A stretch of DNA of 64,000 nucleotides from Parasponia andersonii (lineage: Eukaryota; Streptophyta; Magnoliopsida; Rosales; Cannabaceae): the NCBI GenBank assembly GCA_002914805.1, contig JXTB01000538.1, forward strand, positions 1-64,000, in the 5' to 3' direction. This document shows, piece after piece, positions 58,266-64,000 of the stretch. Made by a program: the position numbers and the translations under genes. Each line of letters begins with the position of its first letter. Within the stretch, counting starts at the first letter, position 1. Below the pieces are notes generated by a model, which did not search any database, was not told the DNA's origin, and worked only from the letters and a program-made list of their open reading frames with translations.

Positions 58266-60334
58266 ATATATGAAATCGAACAAATTGTACTTTTTCCCTT
58301 TGCATTATGGACTTGGTAGAGTTTTGCCCCATGAACTTTTTTTTATTGCATTTGTTCCCCTTGTATTATTGATTTGTCATAAAAGTAGTCCTTCTATCAA
58401 ACTCTGCCTATAATTTAATGTAAAAGCTGATATGGCAGCTACTAAATAATTTTGTTTTACTTTATTGTAGAAAAATAAATGCAATTCCTCAAAAAATTGA
58501 AACAAACAAATCTTAAGTCATCTTGTTCTCTTTTTCTTTTTTTTTCCCACCGCAGGGGGGTTCATACTTATACCAACAATGTAATGAGATTTAAACATGA
58601 AAATGTAGGAAAGATGAGAATGCAGATACATATGATTGATTGAGCAAAAAGCCAAGCACACATTTAATAAGAATGTAGTTTAACACATATACAAACGTGA
58701 TCTTTATCCACACATTAGTTATCATGATGGATCTTTCTTGGAGTTGAAATGAAAGAGATCTTTTTTTTTTTTTTTCCAGAAATAGAAATGAAAGAATTCT
58801 GGCAAGTCTTTTTTTTTTTGGAGTGAAACTTTAATTTAAATGTTAATTAATATTTATATTTAAATTTTTAAAAGGTATTTTGATAAATTAGGTGGTCCAA
58901 ATTGATGTTTGACTTACTTAAATGTATAAATTTATCACAAGTTTCAAATATAAAGAACAATGTTGGTATTAACCAAAATACAAAAAATAAATTGAATAAA
59001 GATATACAAATGATATTATCCCTTATCCAAATGATAAACAAAATGAAAGGGGCACATATGCTTAATCTGTTGAGAATCAAATGAATTGCACCAAAAAGGA
59101 CTAATGGGCTTGAGCGAGAAAAAAAAAAGAAAAAAGAAATGATTAATAAGAAACGGTACTTTTAATAGTTTATGGATCAAAATATAAACATTTAAAATTT
59201 AAAAATCAAAATGAAACTTTTCTATAATTCAGGTACCAATATGTTCATTAATCCTTCGTATCTTAATCCTTAAATCATTCTAGTTTCTCCAATTATTACA
59301 ATCAACCTTCTCAATTTGTACAACATATCTACAATTGACGTTGATCTACTTGCAAATTATGCGTTGCTATTCTATGATTTCATTATTCAATAAAAGGTGC
59401 TTCCAAGTTGCGGTGAATATTTATTATAAATTATTTCTAACTTAAAAAGCATAACTAGTTCTAGATTACAAGTGAAATAAAATTGTGCCCATGGAGCCAA
59501 TTTTGACAAGCCAATCATAATAAACTATGTGCGCTAAACGTATGGTTAAATCACAAAGCGACTAGCAGGAACAATAGCAAACCTAGAAACTTTCCAAAGT
59601 GTGCAAGAGCTAAATATAGCAGAACTGGATGAATGTTAGAGGTTTATTAGAACTGACTTCAACAAGAGTAAGAATTAGCTCAAGCAAGCTGTGGATCTAC
59701 TTGGCAACATTATATTGGGTGTGAGTTATAAAGTCTCGCTAATTCAATACAAGCAAGTTGTGGATCTAGTGGTTTAATTATTTGCAACTCTACTTCTTGG
59801 TCTGCCGCAATAGTGGCTTGAAAACCTTGTGCCTAGCTTACATTACATAGCACTGAACGTGTAAGTAGGGTGGTATATTAGGTTTCGATTTAAGTTGTCC
59901 ATCCACCTCTTTTTCCAGAGCCCATAATTTAGGAAACAAATGAACGAAGCATAGATCTCTCTTATATTATGCCTGACTTGCTAAATCGTGTCTAGTATTA
60001 CAGTTCTTGGTTTCCGGTGACACTTAATCTCGTTTGATTGCACACGTTGATTTGAACAAAGAACTCTTAACCCTGGAGATGAAAACTGTTTAATATTGAA
60101 AACATTAATTAAAGATTTGCGACTCTAACACATGGAAGACATTATACCATTGCTGATAATTTAACTACTTTACTAAAAAGATATGGTCTGAAGCTGGCTG
60201 GTGAGGATTGTATCTGGGCTACAATAATCTCAAAGCTGGAAGGAAATTAATTATAATCAGCATCTAAGTTGAGAATCCTATCAATACATGTACACATACA
60301 ACATCCAAGTCCAGCGGAAGGCAAATAAGTTAAA

Positions 60335-60435
60335 AAAGAAAATACTATTATTAATCCATTGGTTTGAGGTTAGCATATGACGTATATATTTATTGAGTTC
60401 AAGAAGTACATATAGAAAGGTGAAGCATAAACCAA
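60335..60435 (+). repeat. Dispersed repeat, copy 3 of 3
   Basis: Contains AATACTATTATTAAT, GGTTTGAGGTTAGCATATGA, TTTATTGAGTTCAAGAAGTA and GGTGAAGCATAAACC, aligned with the other two copies. It lies just downstream (in the direction of transcription) of the MIR169 hairpin and may be part of the primary transcript. Confidence 0.65.
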
Positions 60436-60554
60436 TAGAAGGTCTATCTAGGACTAGAAAATAGTACCTTATTTTCAAGGCTAATTAGCTCTTGCAATGA
60501 AATAAGTGAATAATGTGAAAGAGATGATCACCCAATGCCTGGCATGTGGAGCAG

Positions 60555-60705
60555 AAAGAAACATGTAGCCAAGGCCAACTTGCCAACTTAGAAAGATGAG
60601 TCTCTCAGCTAAATGTCTTGTGATGATTACTCATTTTTTGACATTAAAAAGAAACTAAGGAATGGAAGTCGGCAAGTCATCCTTGGCTGCACATTTTTAC
60701 TTGCT
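60555..60705 (-). ncRNA. MIR169: MIR169 precursor (miR169a-type mature arm)
   Basis: On the minus strand the 21 bases 60689-60669 read CAGCCAAGGATGACTTGCCGA, identical to the miR169a sequence I remember from Arabidopsis. The partner arm at 60584-60565 (minus) reads GGCAAGTTGGCCTTGGCTAC, one base from the recalled miR169a 3p strand. The arms pair almost throughout, extending past the mature region through GACTT/AAGTT, and leave a terminal region of about 84 bases, a normal size for this family. miR169 is known to target mRNAs of NF-YA (HAP2) subunits in drought, nitrogen and developmental responses. The hairpin lies far from any protein gene and has its own TATA box, so it is an independent transcription unit. 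The 3' extent of the primary transcript is unknown. Confidence 0.94.
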
Positions 60706-60782
60706 GCACTCTACAAGCTAAGCAATAGGTGAGACTTGAGGAGAAACGAGATAGAGATTGAAATGAAGCAATAGATAGGGAT

Positions 60783-60792
60783 ACTTATATAG
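60783..60792 (-). promoter_or_regulatory. TATA box of MIR169
   Basis: The minus strand reads CTATATAAGT, a near-consensus plant TATA box, about 95 bases upstream of the mature 5p end. Transcription would start near 60755, just before the hairpin. Confidence 0.7.
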
Positions 60793-60799
60793 AGTGGCT

Positions 60800-61819
60800 T
60801 AAGCTAGGTATGAGAATGATAAAGTTTAATTAATTAGCTAATTAATCACAACAGTCCATGTGATTTTGATGCATAAAAGGGCAATATAATCCAGGTGATT
60901 AATGATATTGATAAGGACAGCACCTTATAAATATGCTGCAGATCAGATCCATAATAAAGGGCCCAATAAATTGTGGATGAAACAAAGGGATAAGGTTCTT
61001 CCACAGCTACCCACCGTCACCCCTTTTCCATTCTATTTCTTCTCATATTTATAAATAAAGACGTGTGTATGTGTGTGTGTGTATATATACATATATGCAT
61101 CTGTATAAACATTTCCAAGTAATTAAAAAAGGAAATACCACTTGCATGCAAAAGGCATAAGATGCCATATAAGAAAAAGAAGCCGTCAGGGGCACAAGAT
61201 ATGTTCCTACACAAACGTTCAAAGCGGTTTGGTAACAAAATGCACAATATTTTCAAAATCACGCGTCTCTTTTAATCAGAGAGCTATTATATAGATAATA
61301 TACCATATGATGAACGTTATAAGTATATTAAGCTAAATAACACCAGCTAGCTGGTTAAGGAAGCTTCATTAATCCCATGTATTAATATGCTTACTAGACA
61401 CAATATACTGAAGAAAACAATAAACAATAAGAGAGTAGCATAAAGGGAGCAGGTGGTTTTGGACTTCCAATGGGGATAGTATATGTTGATCACGTGCAAT
61501 TCTTTGCAAGGTAACCCTACAGCCACTCAAAAGGGCATGTATGAAGAGAAAAACGATAATAAAAGGCATATATACATACATGAATTAAAAATGACTTGGA
61601 AGGAAAAAAGGGGGAATCTTATGTTTTGAGGCAATGCATAGAGCACAGATTTAAAAAATGAGAGGCATCTCTATATCTATCTCCAAAATGCATGAGAATG
61701 AGAAATAAAGAGAGTAAGTTCTAGGGAAGAGAGTGGGACTCAAAGATCAAGGTAAAATGCTCTTGTTTTGCAGCATTTTTCAACACTCACTTCAACAATC
61801 ACTATGATTCCTCTGTCAA

Positions 61820-61850
<31 letters not shown>

Positions 61851-63384
61851 ATGTGGAGAAAATTGCAGGCTGAGCACAACTGCCACCACAAACAAAAGGC
61901 CCTCTTTTTTTTTTTTTTTTTTTCCTTTCCTTGTTATGGTATCTTATGTTGTTGCCATTTTAATACAATATCTATGAGGACAAATCTGTTGTCTCATAAC
62001 TTAGGACATACATAGTAGGGAAAGCTCGTATCAAAGTATACAATAATTTGATAAATATACCTGACTAGTCCTAATTATTCATGTACCAAGTCTACGTTTC
62101 GACCAAAAAAAGAAAACTATTCATGTACCAAATAAAGTTGTCACATATTGTAAAATTTCCCTAGATGGTAAATTTGAGTAGTGCTCTGGTAGCTAAGCTA
62201 ATAAGTGGAGGTGGGGGGTTTGATCAGAAACAGTGCTCATCGATTCTGCTCTTGTCCTGGAAGTGGGGTCTCACTCACCCTTCACAAGGGGCGATTAGCA
62301 GAGATGACTAGACCCTCCAGTAACATCAGGACATAAAAACGATACCACGTACAAAGTAAATCTACACTGCTAGTAATGTCTCGCACACATCGCCTGTCAC
62401 GTAGTTGTTTATCATTTATCTAATAATTTTCTTTTTATTTTTAACTGATAACCAAAAATATACTATGTATTTTACTATTTAATTTCAGTAAAATAATATT
62501 TTGAAATTAGAAATTTCTGAAAATTAATATTTTGAATCGATGTTTTAAATAATTTTAACTAATAAAATATAATAATATTCTCAAAATTAAAAAAAAAATA
62601 ATTATTAACTTAATTTTAATGAAAGATATTATCATTTTTTAATTACTAAAATTGGTCAAAAAATTTATCTAAATTATTAATTTTTAATTTCATAATATTA
62701 TTTTATAAAATTCAAACTTAGGCTCAAGTTAGTGAATATTTTTTTTGGAGTTCACCTTATTTTTAATTTGTTTAAAAAGTATATTAAATCAAAAAGCCGA
62801 TGAACAAGAAACGGATGCAACCCCACGGGGTAAAGCTCATCAGCTAAGCTTCTTGCTTGAACACACACACAAGGAGAATATATATAGTTTACACGAACCT
62901 CCCCTCTAAACCGCTATGTATAAAAAATAAGTGTTGTGCTGGCGTCAAAACGTAACAAACGCATCACAACCAATCCATTGGATTGTTTTCAATGGAAGGC
63001 TGTGATAACGCATTCATGCTAAGCATAAAATAAACTGTAGCATATTTGAACCAGCTGGGCTTTACATACATCTCCTCTCGTTTCCAAAAAAAACACAAAA
63101 ATGTAGCTAATCATCACACAAACTGCACAGCCAACAAGAATGGCCAAGGTAATAAATAGAATTACAAAGCACCCAGCAATGAGCCTAAAATGACAATGCA
63201 ACGGAGAAAAAATTTATCATATTGCACTATTTTCCTTCATCACAATAAAATGCTCCTGAGCAAGGTAACAAATATTACAACATATCTCCCACCCACTCGA
63301 ACTATAGAACAAGCACTGACTTTACCAATGCCTCGGATAGAGGACTTGCAACTGCAACAGTATATTATCTTGCACAAAGACAAA
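60800..63384. other. Region between MIR169 and the terminal exon
   Basis: No coding gene recognised. It includes GT/TA runs (61063-61092), a (CT)13 tract (61821-61846), a poly-T tract, a SINE-like segment (62170-62335) and AT-rich DNA at 62400-62760. About 63000-63384 is the likely 3' UTR of the minus-strand gene ending at 63385. Confidence 0.5.
62170..62335 (+). repeat. Possible tRNA-derived SINE fragment
   Basis: CTCTGGTAGCTAAGCTAAT resembles a Pol III A box region and GGGGGGTTTGATCAGAAAC a B box about 30 bases later. The following GTCTCACTCACCC...GACTAGACCCTCC stretch is non-AT-rich, unlike its flanks. It does not fold as a tRNA. Confidence 0.35.
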
Positions 63385-63477
63385 TCAAGACTCTTGAGGT
63401 GTCTCAAATCTAGTTGGTGTATCAATTCCCATCATACAGCAGATGCCCGATATTAGGATTATAAGCAAAACAATGGC
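63385..63477 (-). CDS. Last coding exon of an unidentified membrane protein (partial)
   Basis: A minus-strand acceptor (TTCTTCAG|GCC, exon edge 63477) opens a frame coding for 30 residues to TGA at 63385: a hydrophobic stretch AIVLLIILISGICCMM followed by a short polar tail GIDTPTRFETPQES. This has the form of a C-terminal membrane anchor with a cytosolic tail. The tail looks like a conserved plant protein end, but I cannot name the family. Upstream exons lie beyond 64000; 63478-64000 would be intron with no other exon recognised. Phase at the acceptor appears to be 0 but cannot be confirmed without the previous exon. Confidence 0.5.
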   Translation of the reverse strand, partial: AIVLLIILISGICCMMGIDTPTRFETPQES

Positions 63478-64000
63478 CTGAAGAATCACAAAGTTTAACA
63501 CCATTAGAACTCTAAGATAGCCATTATGGAAGTACAAAACTCAACTAACCAGCAAAACAACAAAATCAGTGCAAGAACTCTTACTACCCATCAAAACAGA
63601 TAAGGGCTAAAAACAAATTGAAAAAAGACAGCTAATCCCTCCAAGATCAAATATCTAACCATCTTAGGCTAAGTCATGACAGTAAAATAACTAGACACAA
63701 CAATGTCTATATAGGTTTCATATGTGCAGGCAGAAAACAAAAATTGGGTTAACTTTCTGGAGACAACAGAAGAAAAACAAAAAAAAAAAAGGCCAATTTT
63801 AATAGTCCTCTAAGCAATAACCAAATCAAAATTTTTTGAAATTTGCAGACAATTAGAAGATAAAGCAGCAATGGTATATCAAAGCAACTTCATCCTTTGC
63901 TGACAATCAACATTGTGTGGTGCGCTGCTTCTTTGCTCTTTCAAATGTGCTGATACATTTCAAGAGGTTACTCTAATTCTTCTTTGGAAGACCATATATA

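Larger units (their letters stand above)
53575..60550. other. Gene-poor AT-rich region with old repeats
   Basis: The first 900 bases hold the PURA1 leader and promoter, with many short tandem words (TTCACTTCAC, AACTTAACTT, TTTAATTTAA, AAAAAACA). From 54.8 to 60.5 kb no exon or conserved protein is recognisable in any frame. Visible items are an LTR-like remnant (56640-57110), three copies of a dispersed repeat (54936, 58170, 60335), an ambiguous base at 57556 and homopolymer tracts. About 59640-59790 has a diverged direct repeat (CAAGC.AG.TGTGGATCTA). Confidence 0.6.

Noticed and set aside
61768..61977. 69-codon plus-strand frame including a Ser-Leu run
   Set aside because: It comes from the (CT)13 microsatellite and a poly-T tract; no family resemblance.

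Overview
The window is the end of a plant chromosome. It opens with about 25 copies of the plant telomere heptamer (CCCTAAA) in C-strand orientation and then runs inward through AT-rich DNA with intron-rich genes. Every coding assignment below comes from reading spliced exons against remembered plant protein families, mainly Arabidopsis. Exon junctions were chosen by GT/AG sites and by keeping the reading frame, and all seven complete models close in frame. Gene content and family structure fit a eudicot, probably a rosid; the species cannot be named from the sequence.

Layout. 1-177 telomere. 904-6350 (+) a CGR2/CGR3-type Golgi pectin methyltransferase gene whose third intron holds a dead antisense Ty1/copia element (1359-4490). 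8540-12375 (+) a CCR4-family deadenylase of the HESPERIN type. 14151-33177 (+) a 28-exon BTAF1/MOT1 (RGD3) Swi2/Snf2 ATPase of 2,045 residues, with repeats and a MITE in its introns. 34546-37294 (-) an ALKBH6 dioxygenase, convergent with BTAF1. 41138-43020 (-) and 48133-50056 (+) two divergently transcribed SKU5-similar multicopper-oxidase-like genes that share proximal promoter sequence and are separated by 5.1 kb of repeat-rich DNA. 50901-53574 (-) a PUR-alpha nucleic-acid-binding protein. 60565-60689 (-) a MIR169 hairpin whose 5p arm matches miR169a. 63385-63477 (-) the last coding exon of a membrane protein that continues beyond the window.

The genes do not form a pathway. They are ordinary single plant loci: cell wall (pectin methylation, SKS proteins), mRNA turnover, TBP recycling, alkylation reversal, Pur-alpha and a regulatory miRNA. 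The accessory content is the copia insertion, a Tourist-like MITE, tRNA-derived SINE-like pieces, LTR remnants with primer-binding-site-like sequence, several recent tandem duplications and a three-copy dispersed repeat.

I found no convincing undescribed system. The points most worth checking are the gene sitting almost directly on the telomere, the inverted SKS pair with conserved promoters and uORFs, the His-Asp repeat inside the PUR-alpha protein, the MIR169 locus in what otherwise looks like a gene desert, and the GC-rich repetitive block at 44.9-45.5 kb next to a copia-like primer-binding site.
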